Assembly (NCBI RefSeq): GCF_050948215.1
Contig: NC_135150.1
Coordinates: 18,517,943 to 18,581,942 of the forward strand
Source: Halictus rubicundus
Lineage: Eukaryota; Arthropoda; Insecta; Hymenoptera; Halictidae
Direction of reading: 5' to 3'
DNA length: 64,000 bases
The notes under the pieces were generated by a model. It was not told the origin of the DNA, searched no databases, and saw only the letters and a program-made list of their open reading frames with translations. Below are positions 34,846-47,663 of the stretch, piece after piece (positions within the stretch are counted from its first letter, which is position 1; each line of letters opens with the position of its first letter). Made by a program: the position numbers and the translations under genes.

Positions 34846-35249
34846 AAAATAATTCAAATTAGATTATTTAAATATAGAGTAATTTAACAATTTATTTCTT
34901 ATTATTACTAATAACCCCACCTTTTATATTTACCCTTAGTTTATCTTTTTCTCAATCTTTTTAAATCTCAGTCTCTTTTTCTTTGAAATTTATAGAATTA
35001 TATATTTCTCAATTTCTAGAATATCATCCGTTTTAATTATTTTCAGTACTTTAAATTACTCTCCTTATTTAAAATATGAATTATTCGTCAGTATTTAGTT
35101 TATATTTAAAACTAAGAATATTTCCTTTAAATATATTCGGACACTCTTAAAAAGACTTGGATTTTTTTGAGAAGTTAGATAGTTTACTACACAATGTGAA
35201 AAGGATTTTGAAAAAATTCCACTTGGTCGGAATTACATAGTGAATGATA

Positions 35250-35520
35250 GACTTGTATTACTTGCCTGATTAGTGACGGACTTATGTCACTAATAAAACA
35301 GACGAAAAAAACAACCGCTTTTCTCCGGTCTCGCGGATTTCTTTAAAAAATTAGAACAGCAGGTGGCTGAATGCAGGCATCCTATTCCCCTAGTTCGACT
35401 AATGTGTTTCCTACTCTACTAACGTCTCGTACAGTAATCGATCTTGCTTGTCTGGCCATAAACATCAGAGTCTACTGCTCCCGCTGCAATCAACGGTATT
35501 CATCTCGGCTGACTATAAAC
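35250..35520 (-). repeat. GACAAGTAG minisatellite cluster (minus orientation)
   Basis: Motifs such as ATTACTTGCCTGATTAG, CCTAGTTCGACTAATG and TTGCTTGTCTGGCC recur. An unrelated stretch of about 80 bp interrupts the array near 35300-35370. Confidence 0.5.
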
Positions 35521-36354
35521 GTCCTATTCCTCTTAGCTTAAGCGATACGGACGGTATCGAATATTCAACAGCAATCGCATCACCGTGGAAATTTTTCGTG
35601 CCGAAGGATTCGTTTGGCACTTGATTCCGGGGAATCGTTTCTGCTGTTGATGGAACTATTTCTCCGTAATAAATGTTATTTTCAAGCCACCGTGAGAGGC
35701 CGATAACTATCAAACATTTCCTACAGTTTTTCACCGACAGAACAAAAACGGGGGAACCAGTGTACAATAAAATTGAAAATATCCCGAACGAAAGAATCCG
35801 TTCCATACGTCAGAACCAAAGCCATAGTTTGCAGAAGAAACTAGCTGGCGCATAGTTCGGGCTAAATAGAAACACGATTTTCGATACAGGATCGATAATC
35901 CTCGACTGAAAGTAATGCCTTTGGTCAGGCCAAACCTTGCAACCTCGCGTTCTATGTTGGGCTGCTCGAAATGGGTTTGTTCGAGTTTCCCTTTTATTTC
36001 TTTTTTTTTTCGTAAAACACTCGGTGCGACGATCTCTGTTACGCAATTCGTTGGTTTTTAGAGAAGGAAGATCATGACAAGGACACGAGAATCTCGAGGC
36101 AACAGTCCGCTGTTTACCGAAAGCCATTGATCCACAGGTGGCTCCTAAATGCAAAGAACGAGGCGAGCAAATCGCCCTCAAGATCGTAAAATTCTATGTC
36201 TGATTTATGATCGAGAGCTCAGCGTCCGCCATTATAGCCTCCGGTCCAAAGGATATCGGATGGAGCAGTTATTTCTTGAGCACTTAATTTCGGAAAAATT
36301 CTGCGATTATTATTCAGTTATCTTGGAAAATTCAAGCTTCCAGGTTCCAAGTTA

Positions 36355-36663
36355 TTAGAGGGACCCATAAGTAATCAATTCTTTTGAAATCTAAAACAAA
36401 CTTTGTAGTAAATTCAGGTTTTTATCTCTTAATTTATTATATAGTCTCCATGATTATCAAGGACAGTTTGCCATCTTTCCTGCAAATTTTCAATCCCCCT
36501 CTTATAGAAATCCAGGGTTCGTCAAGCAGAATATGACTTAAGGTGCCCCCTTGCATCTTCTACAGAAATGAACGTTTTATTTCTTAAATAATGCTCCAGA
36601 CATCTTCAACGATCGGTACAGAACTAAAGGCAAAACTAATTGATTACTTGTGGGTACCCCTAA
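36355..36663 (-). mobile_element. Internally deleted mariner, copy 2
   Basis: This is 309 bp with inverted ends (TTAGAGGGACCC and GGGTACCCCTAA) and TA on both sides. On the minus strand about 55 codons of the transposase C-terminus survive, including VEDARGHLKSY, one in-frame TGA, then LQERWQTVLDNHGDY and a stop at 36429-36431. The catalytic part is missing. It is non-autonomous, and whether a full copy exists elsewhere cannot be seen here. Confidence 0.8.
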
Positions 36664-37765
36664 TATTTCTCCGCGGTTTTCCACGTACCAATTTGACATC
36701 CAAAAATGATCGGGTACTCGCGACAGAGATATATAACACTCTGTCGATCGGGATTCCCGCGAATTACCGTAAATTCGTGAACGCCGACGCAGTTTGCGGC
36801 GGAACAATTTGGCGCATCTGCTGCGAACGCGTAATCAAATAAAATTATGTGGAACGCTGCCGGAACATTTGTTCCACGGACTGCTGGAAACTTTAGCGGA
36901 TTGCAGGACAAAGCGAAAGAAAATCCGTAATATCGTCCGTCCTATGTTTTCGAGCGTTATCGTAATCGTTACTCTTTTGCAAATAACACTTTGATCACGT
37001 TCGCGTGTAAACGTATTAACAGATGTTACGAAGTCCGTGACAGAGAATAAACGTTTTACCGGGCTGAAATTTTCCGAAATTTTCCACGTAAAACTGATTT
37101 GATCCGATTGCGTTTGTTGTGACGTCAATTGACATCCGCCGGATTAACCAATCGCCCGACAACGCTACGCTCTTGGCACACTCAATAAATTTTCAGTTTA
37201 TTTTTTGGCGTACGCCGGCACACCGAAAATCCTGCAGTTTTTTCTGTACTCGAACGTCGCTCGATTGGAAACAAACAAAACTTCGCTAAAAAAATTATTT
37301 AATGCGTCTCTATACGGTTGAAATTAAGCAAAAAGCGGATCGGCATTCAATAACTGGAATTACATGTTTTAACAGCCCTTCATGGGTCTCGCTATTTTGA
37401 AATATCGAGGCTGTAAAATACTGAAATCATAAATAAACTGTCCGCAGAAATGAAAAAATTTACGGAATACATCAAATAGTGAAATTTCGGTTGCCTGATC
37501 TCATACTGACATATTCTCCTTGCCATTTATTCTTCATTCTCTGTTATAGGTGATTAAATTTTGCATCGTATTGAATATTCACTTTTCGAATTCCAGAAAT
37601 GATCCCTGAAGCGATTCTTTGGACTAATAGTATGCTATACCACAGGCAAATATGTACAGAATTTCCTAGCAAGAATAAAACCAAAATTTTAACAAGAGAT
37701 TTTATTTTTACTAAATAAAAGAATTCCTTTCCATATATAAATGCAAACAATATAGGGAACGAAAC

Positions 37766-38474
37766 AACACTTCCACAAAGGATGTGAATTTTTATGAAAA
37801 TGGGAATACAAGCGATCGTACCTCAGACATGTTGTCACGCACGACAGTGACAAATTCGTCAATCAATGGAACAGAAACGACGCCGAACTGCGTGATAAAA
37901 ATAACAGAGGTAAGTATTTATGTTTTTCCACTCGCGCCACAGGCCTCGCCACCTAATCCGAAACCGCAACAGCCTAAAATAATACACCGATGTTATTCTT
38001 ATCTTTCAGTTCGGGATGATCCTCGCCAGTGAACCCCCGGCGAACGTCAACCCTCGTCGCATGCCACGGTATCGAACTCTCTCCTCGAAAAAAAGCCAAA
38101 CGAAACGCAGGAGAGCCGGGGTAATACTATTCCCTACTAAACCCCCGTTTCTTCCGCGTCATCAATTTATCCGGCAAAATCGTAATAAGCGCTCAAGGAG
38201 ATCATCCAGCCGTGATGACGGAGGACATTCCCGAATGGAGGAAAGCCTGCCGGTTACATTGGGGAAATTTGGATTTACAACGGGGCTGCGTAAAGAGGCC
38301 GTGAAAGCAGCTCGCTGGGACATTGTTTTCCAGGCTGTTAGCCCTTCGAGGGCCGTAGTACCGAAGTACGTGTTCTTCAAACAGAGAAACGTTCGTTCCA
38401 TCCATTCCTGTTTAACGTATTCGTCATTATTGCAGGTCCTTCGCGCAAATTCCCTTTCTCAGGGGTCGTTTTGA
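37766..38474 (+). CDS. Candidate two-exon gene fragment, unrecognised
   Basis: A plus-strand frame ends at a strong donor (ACAGAG|GTAAGT, exon end 37909) and resumes after a strong acceptor (TTCTTATCTTTCAG, exon start 38010). The reading is in phase across a typical 100-bp insect intron. Upstream residues are polar (NTSDRTSD, SSINGTETT). Downstream residues are basic (KKSQTKRRRAG) and the frame stays open to a stop at 38474, although a possible donor at 38118 could end the exon earlier. No family is recognised and no start codon is secure. Support rests only on splice signals and phase. Confidence 0.22.
37910..38009 (+). other. Putative short intron of the candidate gene
   Basis: The segment starts GTAAGT and ends with a pyrimidine-rich TTATCTTTCAG, with branch-point-like CCTAAT and CCTAAA words inside. 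Its 100-bp length is typical for insects. Confidence 0.3.
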
Positions 38475-41400
38475 ACTAATCAGGATAAATGGAGGAGTAC
38501 TTTCACTGATTAGAAGATAATGTTTGGTTTTTTAAACTATAGAAAAGCTACTATCAAAGAATGTACAATAGAAATATTATTAACTTTGATATAGACGTTT
38601 TTGTTGTATTTCACAAAGTGCACACTGTAAATACGTATAAATCCAACCGTTTAATAATTAGAGAAGATAGTAAAAAAATTTGAGAATGCCAACAAATTAT
38701 CTTCAAATTATTAAGATGCTTAAAGGGAGAGAGAATATTATACAGACAATTACTATGTTGCACGAAGATCCATAGTCTATTAATTTTCAGTTTGTATGTT
38801 GTTTACACGAGGATAATTAGGATAATGCCTCGCATTGACACAGAGAGCTATGCAATCGTGTTCACATTTAAATGTAAAGGAAGCATTTCTTCGGATAATA
38901 TATTGCGTGTTGTCGACAATTGATAACAGGCAGAAATTTCGCATTAAATATTGGGTCAAGTTTATAGATGCAAATGACGACAAGCGTTGCAAATAACGGC
39001 GAATACACAATAGATTGAAATATAATCGATGTTTGTTTCACTGACAAATAAATTCGGTTCCCTACAACCGAAATTATTTTCGATACAATATTCAGAGAAT
39101 ATAGAATGCGTTTCGATGAAACACTTTTCAATATTGCATAAATACATTCCCCCTTTGAAACGTCATAAAAAATATAATAAATGACATTCATATATGTTTT
39201 TATTTTTTTAATGAAAAGCTATTGTTTACGGAAATAATATCGACCTTTCGGACCATTTTCTTGATTTTTCTTAAATTGGCCTTGCCAGGGAAGCCGAAGG
39301 GTCCCACAGAAGTTCGATCCGAAACACCTTGAACATACCATTTTACCTAGGGCGACGAAAAGCGTGAAGAACGCGTTCCTAATTGGACGACCAGGGTCTG
39401 CGAAACCAATTTCGCAGCGGACCCGAAGAGATGCGCTGATACGGTGACGCTACAGAAAATCGGTGGGCCGCAAAGGGTTAAATGACACGCGGACCGTTCG
39501 CGGGGGGGAGGGGGGGATGAACAACGTCGTCGCGAAAGCGGGCAGAGTCGAGCGTGAAGCGGCGAGAAGCGAGAAGATGAAGAATGCCGTGCTGCACGCT
39601 CGAGGAATACGCGGCGAGGAGGAAATCACACGCGCTGTTGCTTCGAGGCGAGTCGTGGATAGGCCAGAGGGTATCCCCATAGCAACCATCGCGGGGACAA
39701 CGTTGCTCGTGCATGCCGAGGGATCCACGGGGAACCGTGAAGCCAGGAATAAAGGGTCCGACGAAAACAAGGCGGTAGAAAACGAAAGGGATCTTCGGGA
39801 CGCTCCCAGGAGAACGAACGCCAGGGAAACGTGTGTCCGCGCGATCTTCGCTGCTGCGAAAAAATTTATGGTCGCGGACGAAAGAGGAATCGGGGACAAC
39901 GACCACCCGCGCTGGATGAACGCTTGCGGAATACGGACGGCGAATTATTTATCTTGACACCGGTTACCCGTGTAAATAGAAATATGACGGAGCGATGACG
40001 GAACGAGTTTTATTATTGGCTTGACATTTGTAGAAGCTGAGCAGAGATGCGTCTTCGTTTGATCTTTGCGAAGTGTTTGAACAGTCTCCAGTCGTATTTC
40101 CTGTGTTTACGCTTTCTTTGACAAGCTCCCGGAAATTGAGACTAAATCGAGTTCTCTTGACTCGACTCTCGCCCTGTGAAAATCTTATGTTCCTAGAAAT
40201 TATCCTGAGCAGGTAGTGTGGTCTTCGTGTCGTTTCATTACCTGTGAACGCCGAGAATCATTTCATTTTTTTGATTTTACCCCAATTTTTCATTTTTAAG
40301 GAATAAATTTATCTGCCTTCTTGTCCGACTATACGTGGTCTCTGCTACTGAATTGTCACTGGAAATGTTCCATCCTTGCTTCACTAGATCGCATACAAAC
40401 TGATTGACTTCGGAAGACTTGTATCGCTTGTCCGACTACAATGGCTACCTGTCCCCTATTCTACTTACTCGTCCACAGATCTACCTGATTGTAGAATGCA
40501 CTATTGTTCTCTGCTATTGTCCTACTGGGTGCGGATCTTACTCGAGCAATCCAATCCTCCTGTTCTCCCTATCCGTTCGCACCATTTAAATTGTCGGGTC
40601 GTCGTCATCCTATACTACTGATTTCGAGTATTAAAATTTAATACTCGGGTTCCTCTGAATATTAATGTCAAGGCCATTCGATGCCTTAGCAGAAATATTC
40701 TAATTTTCAAAAAAGAATAAGAAGGTGAATACGGAACTGAATTACAAAGCCATTAGCTTTCCCAAGATTGACCCGATGCGGTAAATGTTTATGATGGCTT
40801 ATTTACGTGATTTTAATCTTAATCGTGCGACCACAAACGCGTTGTTGAACGTGTAATCTAGGAAAGCGCCGCCGTATTTATGGTAGAGCAGTGCTACTAG
40901 TCCGCTTTATCGAATTTTTGTTCCGCGGCTTTGTACGGTTTTATTTTTCACATTTAATGTCTGGCCAATGGCGTTGTACTCCACTTATAAGCCCACGAGT
41001 TTCCTACAATAAGTTACGTATTTTTCTGAAATAAAGTCTGCGCAAAAAAAACGGACAAAATTGCCTGGCGGTTTGTAGATCTTCCGTTAACTTGAGTTTC
41101 TCACTATCGAGCGGTTGATTGCAACATTAATCGGCCCCGCAATGGAATTTTATATCTGGCGGCCTCGTGATCCTCGAAGAAGTCAATTCGTGCGATCCCA
41201 CTCCGAACATTTAGCGGCTCGGACCGCGATCGACCGATTCGAAAGCTCTCCGGCGCTCTTTTCATCGACAAATTGTACTCCGAAAGTAATGACGTGATAA
41301 ACCGAGATATACAGTTTAATAGTCGCCTAAGCTTTCACGACCCTTGTTCGACGACTCCATCCCACCGTCTCGCTCGCTCTTTATGATCACTTGCTGAAAC

Positions 41401-41764
41401 TACCCCGTCCGCCCGAGCGCGCGGCAGGGTCCCGGGGAAAAGAGAGCATGTGGTAATGGAAACTTTCTACGGAATATCGTGAACACGTCGTAACCCTTGT
41501 ACGTTCGATAACCTGACTATTCGATACACTCCATTTGAGAGTCACGTTTTATGGAATGGCTGTTTCACAGTTTCCCATTCCCCTTGCTTTTCCTCTCGCG
41601 TCACTCTCGTCTACTCGTATTTGCCTTTTGTCACGTTCCTATCGATCACTTTCTAGTCTCGCACAATTATTTGATATAGAATTCATGAAAAATTTGTTAA
41701 CAGTGATTCGTATATCACATTGTCCTTAAGAATACTATTTTTATCAACATAGGTGACAGAAAGT
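38475..41764. other. No gene recognised
   Basis: A GC-rich patch at 39420-39960 keeps three overlapping frames open on both strands, which argues for composition and not coding. The remainder is AT-rich, with one minisatellite cluster. Confidence 0.45.
40316..40560 (-). repeat. GACAAGTAG minisatellite cluster (minus orientation)
   Basis: Motifs CTTCTTGTCCGACTA, TCGCTTGTCCGACTA and TCTACTTACTCGTCC occur with about 30-bp spacing. Confidence 0.55.
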
Positions 41765-41940
41765 CGTTTGAGAACAGACAAGTAGTATAGAACCGATTGC
41801 GATCAAACAGACGTTGTAGAACCAGCTTCTAATCGAACAAGTAGATTAGGTTTGCCATGAACAGACGTGTTGAAGGTATCAGGAAGGACTATGTTGTCAA
41901 AAACTAGAATAAATCCATCGTGATCAGTGTACAGCAGATC
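41765..41940 (+). repeat. GACAAGTAG minisatellite cluster (plus orientation)
   Basis: Motifs AACAGACAAGTAGTATAG and TCGAACAAGTAGATTAGG, with CATGAACAGACGTGTTGAAG, occur. The last word reappears at about 45465, so a longer unit was copied together. Confidence 0.6.
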
Positions 41941-42118
41941 TTTATGCAAAATAAAAATTTTCTATCTGAATTGCAACAATCTGGAGTGGAATAGAAATTC
42001 AATTTCTTTCTTGATATGTTTAACAGGTTCAAAATAATAGAATGTTCTTGAAACTTCCAATATTTTTACTGTTCCAAATTGTGCCTACTCATTTTTGTCA
42101 TAAATTCATAAAATCTGC
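41938..42118 (+). repeat. Family A repeat, full-length copy
   Basis: TTTATGCAAAATAAAAATTT, GAATTGCAACAATCTGGAG and CATAAATTCATAAAATCTGC all occur in the family order. It is inserted between two GACAAGTAG clusters. Confidence 0.65.
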
Positions 42119-42312
42119 TGGTGATCAAACAAGTAGAATTGATCCATATTAATCGGCCAAGTAGCATAGCCTGACGCGAACCAGACAAGTAGAATAGGCT
42201 GATCGCAATGCGGCCCTAATACTTGTAGGATGGACTGGTTATAGTCAGAAAAGTAGATTATAGTGGCGATGTTCAGACCAGTAGAGTTGAAAGTCACTGT
42301 TCAGACAAGAAA
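42108..42312 (+). repeat. GACAAGTAG minisatellite cluster (plus orientation)
   Basis: Six or more motifs, such as ATCAAACAAGTAGAATTG, ACCAGACAAGTAGAATAGG and GTCAGAAAAGTAGATTA, recur at about 32 bp. Confidence 0.7.
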
Positions 42313-43165
42313 AAGAGTGTAATCAATATCTGAACAATTTTAATTACTGGTTTCGGAAATAAAGATCAGGAACATAGAACTATCCAGTAAATAATTTCGA
42401 GAAAACACACATGGCTTCTCTGCGCCACCAATTCCAATCCGCCTCGAATTCCTCATGCGAAAGTTCCTTTCTCCTTTCTTCCCCGAAGTTTCCTTTCAAG
42501 AACCGAATTTTTGGAAGGCCGCGCAGAGGAGTTTGCTTCTTGTTCAGCGGGCCAGTCTTTTCGAGCTCTCCGTTAACGTTCGCAAAGGGACGCGCTTTCA
42601 AAAAGTTCCCGAGTGGTTCACCGTGCACACGAAGCTTCCAATATGGATGGTTCGCTTTGTTGTGCTTTTTGGTTCGAGCCCCTCGTCGAGTGATAATCGA
42701 TATCAGGCGAAATCGAGTGTAGACAGGTCGTTCCATAATACATGGCAGCTACATTATTCTTTATTTTATTACCGCAAACTGTGAAAATCGTTATCTACGA
42801 CCGAACACTTATCTACTCATTTTCCAGAAAATTAACTCCTTAATCTCGCGATCAAAATTCTGTGAAAATTTACTAAAGGACATTTCATGATTCCGATTAT
42901 TTTCGAAATGTCAATAGACATATGATCGCTAATATTAGGATTCAGCTATTAGCAATTCCATTTTCATGACTTGCAAGGGGAACAGTATCTATGTCCAACC
43001 GAGTCATTACCGCGGTAAGCCAATATTCCACAACAAATATTTGATCACTACATCGCAACGTTCGATTATTCAAAATAAATCGATTATTCAATGCGCCGCT
43101 ACGCTTCCACAGCATTAAATTCCCTTTTCGACCTTCTCCAATATCGCGCGAACCACTTTTTTTAA

Positions 43166-43260
43166 CACTAAACCTACCGACATTTCATGTATACCTAATC
43201 CTACCATGAGCGGTCAAATGACCGCTTCAAAAAAAATATGTATCTTAATATAGAAAGAGA
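43166..43260 (+). mobile_element. Possible end of a TTAA-type element
   Basis: TTAA followed by CACTAAACCTACCGAC resembles the ends at 25371 and 30638. A short palindrome (GCGGTCAAATGACCGC) follows. The opposite end was not located, so the right border is arbitrary. Confidence 0.35.
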
Positions 43261-43435
43261 TTTTATCTAATTGGATAGTAAACAAAATATTTTTTTCTAT
43301 TTAGAAAAGTTTTATGTACATTTATGCATTTTCAGCACATTCAAGTCAATAAGTTACATGGCGATACAGTAACGTTGTATACAAGAAATTCTAAACGAAA
43401 TGTCAAAAACGGTCAATATCAAAACCTGATTAATT

Positions 43436-43506
43436 TCAAAAACCTGAATTTTCTACAAAGTTTGTTTTAGATTTCAAAATAATTGATTACTTACGGTTCC
43501 CACTAA
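43436..43506 (+). mobile_element. Mariner end fragment, copy 3
   Basis: This is about 70 bp matching the right end of the elements at 4638 and 36355 (ACAAAGTTTGTTTTAGAT, then ATTGATTACTTA and a diverged TTCCCACTAA end before TA). The left part is absent. Confidence 0.7.
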
Positions 43507-44277
43507 TATTTCCGTGAATTTCGGTTGGGAAAAGAAACAAGTGTTCGGTCGTATTCGACGGAAAAATAAAATAAAAAAGATAGAATATTTTTTACCGCGA
43601 ATCAGTGGGAATCGCGTCTGACAGAAAAGACAGGAACTGCCTGCTCGTCAAATCTCGCTTCAGCCTTTCGGTTACATTCGTCTGCCTCCGCGCCGTCCCC
43701 GGAAACGTCATATTTATTGTCAAGTTGTGTTCTCGGTTGGCGAAAACGCGCCACCGTTCCTGCGTTACCGTTCCGCGAAACTGCCGCTGGCCAACCCGTA
43801 TTCGACGAGTCCTCGGACGGCGTCGAATGCCGGCAACGAAATCGAGTTTCGATTTATCGATGCGCATCGGGGCCTCGTTTTTTTCTTTTTTTTTCCCCGG
43901 TGACCGTTCCACGCGCGCGTACCGCCCGTTCTTTTTTCTCGCGAAACTTTTTCCCCGGGTAGCGCAAGTTTCGCGAACGATTTGTCTTCCCGAGGATTTA
44001 CGACTCGAGATCGGCGGCCGATGGAGTTTTCGTGTTTCCCCTTGCCGATTGACCTGCCGTTAATTCCTCTTTAACCTTTCCGGATTTGCCCGTCAGACTC
44101 GCGGAACAAATCATTTAATCATTTGATCGTTCCTCTACCTCGTACGCGGCACATTCAATTTTCGCAGAGATCAATGAACGTTTACATGATTTTTGCGAAA
44201 TTGCCTGTCTTGTGTTATTCTTGTTCAATTATTCACGGCTGCGGCGATCTTTCCGTTGCCCATTGCGTAGAATTGTG

Positions 44278-44560
44278 TTTTATGCAAAATAGTATTTTTC
44301 TGCCTGAGTTGCAACTAACTGGAGTGATATAAGAATTTATTTTCTTTTTTAATATGTTTAATAGATTGAAAATACTGTAATAGTATTTTTAAATTATTCT
44401 GCCCGAATTGCAACGAACTAGAGTGATATAAGAATTTATTTTCTTTCTCAATATGTTTATTAGTTTGAAAATATAAATTTTTCTAATTTTTCTACTGTTT
44501 TAAATTACACCCACTCATTTTTGTCATAAACGCATAAAATCCGCTGTCTACTCATTAGCA
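44278..44560 (+). repeat. Family A repeat with internal duplication
   Basis: The first half (CTGCCTGAGTTGCAACTAAC, then TTTATTTTCTTTTTTAAT) is repeated about 115 bp later. The right end CATAAACGCATAAAATCCGC is intact. Confidence 0.65.
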
Positions 44561-45431
44561 ACCACGTGGTAGCTATGAAATTAATTGGAATTACGAAATT
44601 GACTTAAATATTCACATATGAACGACAGAGTTAACTTCTGATATTTTGTAACTTCATTTAATATATTAATGTCTCTCAGACACGTCACCATTTTTTTTTA
44701 GTGTCTGTGTTACTTAAATGCTCACAAATATTAAAAATTGATTTCAGGAAATTATATTGTGCATATGTTATATTCCAAATGTAAAGTAAACATTCCGGGC
44801 AAGCGAAGGAAAACTATTTTTCTGGGAGTTACAGCGGCAATAGCATGACTAGTTTATTCAGCAATTCCGCGCAGTCCCCTCGTTTAAGTGTCTGCGAGAA
44901 GTACCGGCGGGCCGACTTAAAATGAATCGATAAATTCCACATATCGGTCGATAAATCGCACGTTTTAGCGGCGACCTACGACAAAAATGTACATTCCCCA
45001 ACGTCGCCCGTTGATATAGCGAAGTTAGTTGCCTCGTCAGTCATCCCTGGAATTGAATTCTCGTACTTTCGTGTCCGCTTTTTTCTTCCGTCGAAACCGT
45101 CCGTTTCCGTGGAGAGCTTCCCCGGCTCGACAGCTTTGTCTGCGTTTCTGTTTTCGCCACGGGGACACTAAATTTCGGTTATTTGTATCCGCGGAACTCG
45201 ATTTTCCCCGACCAAATCGTTCGGTGAATAGAGCTGTCATATCGAATAGTATTTCTGGTCCATCAAATAAAATAAGTTCAGAATTATTTAATTCACGCCT
45301 CTCCCGGGAAATAATTATATCTCATAGATTTGTTTTAATACCGCGTCTATACCGATTTCATCGAACTGCGATTACATGTAAATTGTTTTTATCGTTAGAA
45401 CGCTTCAAGAATAAAGACGTTACAGGGCCGG

Positions 45432-45755
45432 CTTATGTTCAAACAAGTGAAATAGGCTCGCCATGAACAGACGCGTTGAAGAGTTTATCGGAGGCTACAT
45501 TATCGAAGACTAGAATAGACCCATCACAACCAGACAGGTGGGATACATCCATCATGATCGGACAAGTAGATTATATTCATCATGTACCAGACAAGTAAAC
45601 CAACACTTTCTGACAAGCAGAGTACACCTGTGTGAATGACTAAACAAGTCGCATATGGAGGCATTCGACAGAAAAGAAGAATGGGATGTGATGGTCATTG
45701 TTCGATGAGTAGAATAGGACGGTCAATATCAGACGAGTATAACGTAAATAGTGAT
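45432..45755 (+). repeat. GACAAGTAG minisatellite cluster (plus orientation)
   Basis: About nine motifs occur, including TTCAAACAAGTGAAATAGG, TCGGACAAGTAGATTA and ACCAGACAAGTAAACC, at spacings of about 25-40 bp. Confidence 0.7.
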
Positions 45756-46067
45756 TTAAATATTCAATCTAGAAAGAGAGGATTTCGATTCCACAGAACT
45801 TATTTTACCACTATGAAGGGTTGAACCAGGTAAAATTCAATTGAAAGGATTACCAAAAACATTTTACAAATTTCAGGCCAAGTACTATTCAGCAGTTTCT
45901 ATCACCAGAACGAAATAAACTACATTGGAGCGGATCTATCCGATCCGTCAATATAAACCGAAATCGGAGCTATTTTTTGTTGGCTCGTCAAATAATAATA
46001 TCACGTCGATCAGCCGTCTTTTGCGATCAGCGAATACGTTTCGTTTCCGATCCGATAAAACCCTGTC

Positions 46068-46093
46068 TCCCTCTCTCTCTCTCTTTCTCTCTG
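46068..46093. repeat. CT microsatellite
   Basis: CT repeats with one TTT interruption. Confidence 0.9.
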
Positions 46094-47663
46094 TACCTCC
46101 GCTTTTCGAAATTAATTACTAGCCTCTCTAATAAGAGATTAATAAATCGGGCAGTATCCGGCGCACGGGATACCGAAGGGAAAATATTACAGTCCGCTTT
46201 ATTGAATCGCCGGGAAAAGCTGGATCGATTAAAACCGATTTCTCCCGGTAAACGAAACCCGCTTTCCCCGGGGCCCGGGACGTAATCATTTAACAGGGCC
46301 GTTTTCGTCGTCATTCACCCGGCCAGCGGAATTTGACTTCCAAATTGCTATTCAAACGAAAGATCCCTGCTGCTTGCCAGCTCCCGTCGTTACCCCGCTC
46401 CCCCGGCCATTATTTCCTGGCCAAAGGAAATTCTCTTTACGGTTTTCGCCGGCGTTCCCGACGCGTAAATATTTCACCGTTCGAAAATTTCTCTTGGCTC
46501 TTGTTCCCCTGGAAAAATTACCGGAGAAATTGCCAGCGAAGAGTCTCCGCGTAAACTTTGTCAACGCGTAGCTCCCGCTTCAAAAATTAAACGGCTAAGA
46601 TTAAACCGACCAGTTTACCCGATGTTCCCACGCGGACATCTTGCTTTGCAAATTGCAAGGCGCATTTATTTCTCGAGCAAGGACAATTGTTTCCGTATTC
46701 AACGAGCACTATTCCAGAATTTTTAATGTCCGCGCGCTTGAATGGAATGGAAATTTATGAGAATTACACTACAGTTGCATTGTACTTTGCAGTATGCCCG
46801 AAGAAAGTTTCGGTTTGAAAAATTAATCTTTTTTTTTGTGGCTATCACAATTCCTACGACATTCTCTTTTTGTAAAAATAGAGGAGCTAATTTCAACAGG
46901 GAAACATGTACGAATTAAAACAACCCGACACGATTGAATGCGACGAAGCTGAGAATTTCGAAAAATGTAAAAGTTACGACAATAATTTACTAAGTAGATT
47001 ATTCGTCATATTCGTTACACGACGTAGAATTACATTACGTTCCCCTACGGGCAGTTTTAAGCGAATTTATTGGTGCTCTGAAAAATGAAAAATCGGAGCT
47101 GCCGCGTCAAAAATGTGTATCGGAGGGAAGCCCTTTGAAGTTCGAACTCCCTAATTCTGCCGAACGACGTAACATTTGTTAGGCCACCCTTAATCACGAA
47201 ATCTGTTGCGCACATCGCAATCGCTCGAAAACTACTACTTTTACGGTGACTCCAGTGAAATAGTATCGCCGGTAGCCAGACCAGGCAGGCCAGGTTGATT
47301 ACAGATCGTTTGATGGCGACCTATCATTGATTCCGTTTCTCGTTCCGTGCATCATCGCGTGCGTAACGCGTGCGGCCGAGACCAAAGCGGATCCAAGGCA
47401 TTACCGAGGCTTCGCGAGATGAGACGTAGTGGCACGAATAATGGCGAACTTTCCCGGATTACGGGCTACGAAATTCAACTGAAATTCGATCAGGCTTTGT
47501 CGACCAGCTATTTAGCTGCACTCGAAAGCATTCTGAGCCGGCAGATCGGAGGACCTTGCGCAACGCGAAATTTAACGAATCTGCAAATGCTCGATGAAAC
47601 GGCATCGATTCAACAAATTCGCGACGCGCGCGGCGCAGAATCTATTTTCAATCGAGCTTCATT

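Larger units (their letters stand above)
32890..37765. other. No convincing gene
   Basis: A 181-codon ATG frame on the minus strand (33820-34365) is the longest here, but it shows no domain, no signal peptide and no splice context, and I do not recognise it. The rest is minisatellite clusters, the mariner remnant and mixed DNA. Confidence 0.4.
43507..47663. other. No gene recognised
   Basis: GC-rich patches (43600-44110, 45030-45240, 46140-46720) alternate with repeats. Frames up to 152 codons occur only in the GC patches and overlap each other. Confidence 0.45.

Noticed and set aside
39463..39957. Open frame of 164 codons on the plus strand with overlapping frames of 149 and 142 codons on the minus strand
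   Set aside because: All lie in one GC-rich patch where stops are rare, none has a recognisable domain, and the plus frame starts at GTG.
43605..44063. 152-codon frame overlapped by an opposite-strand frame of 106 codons
   Set aside because: GC-patch frames without domains. Arg- and Phe-rich composition mirrors the DNA bias.
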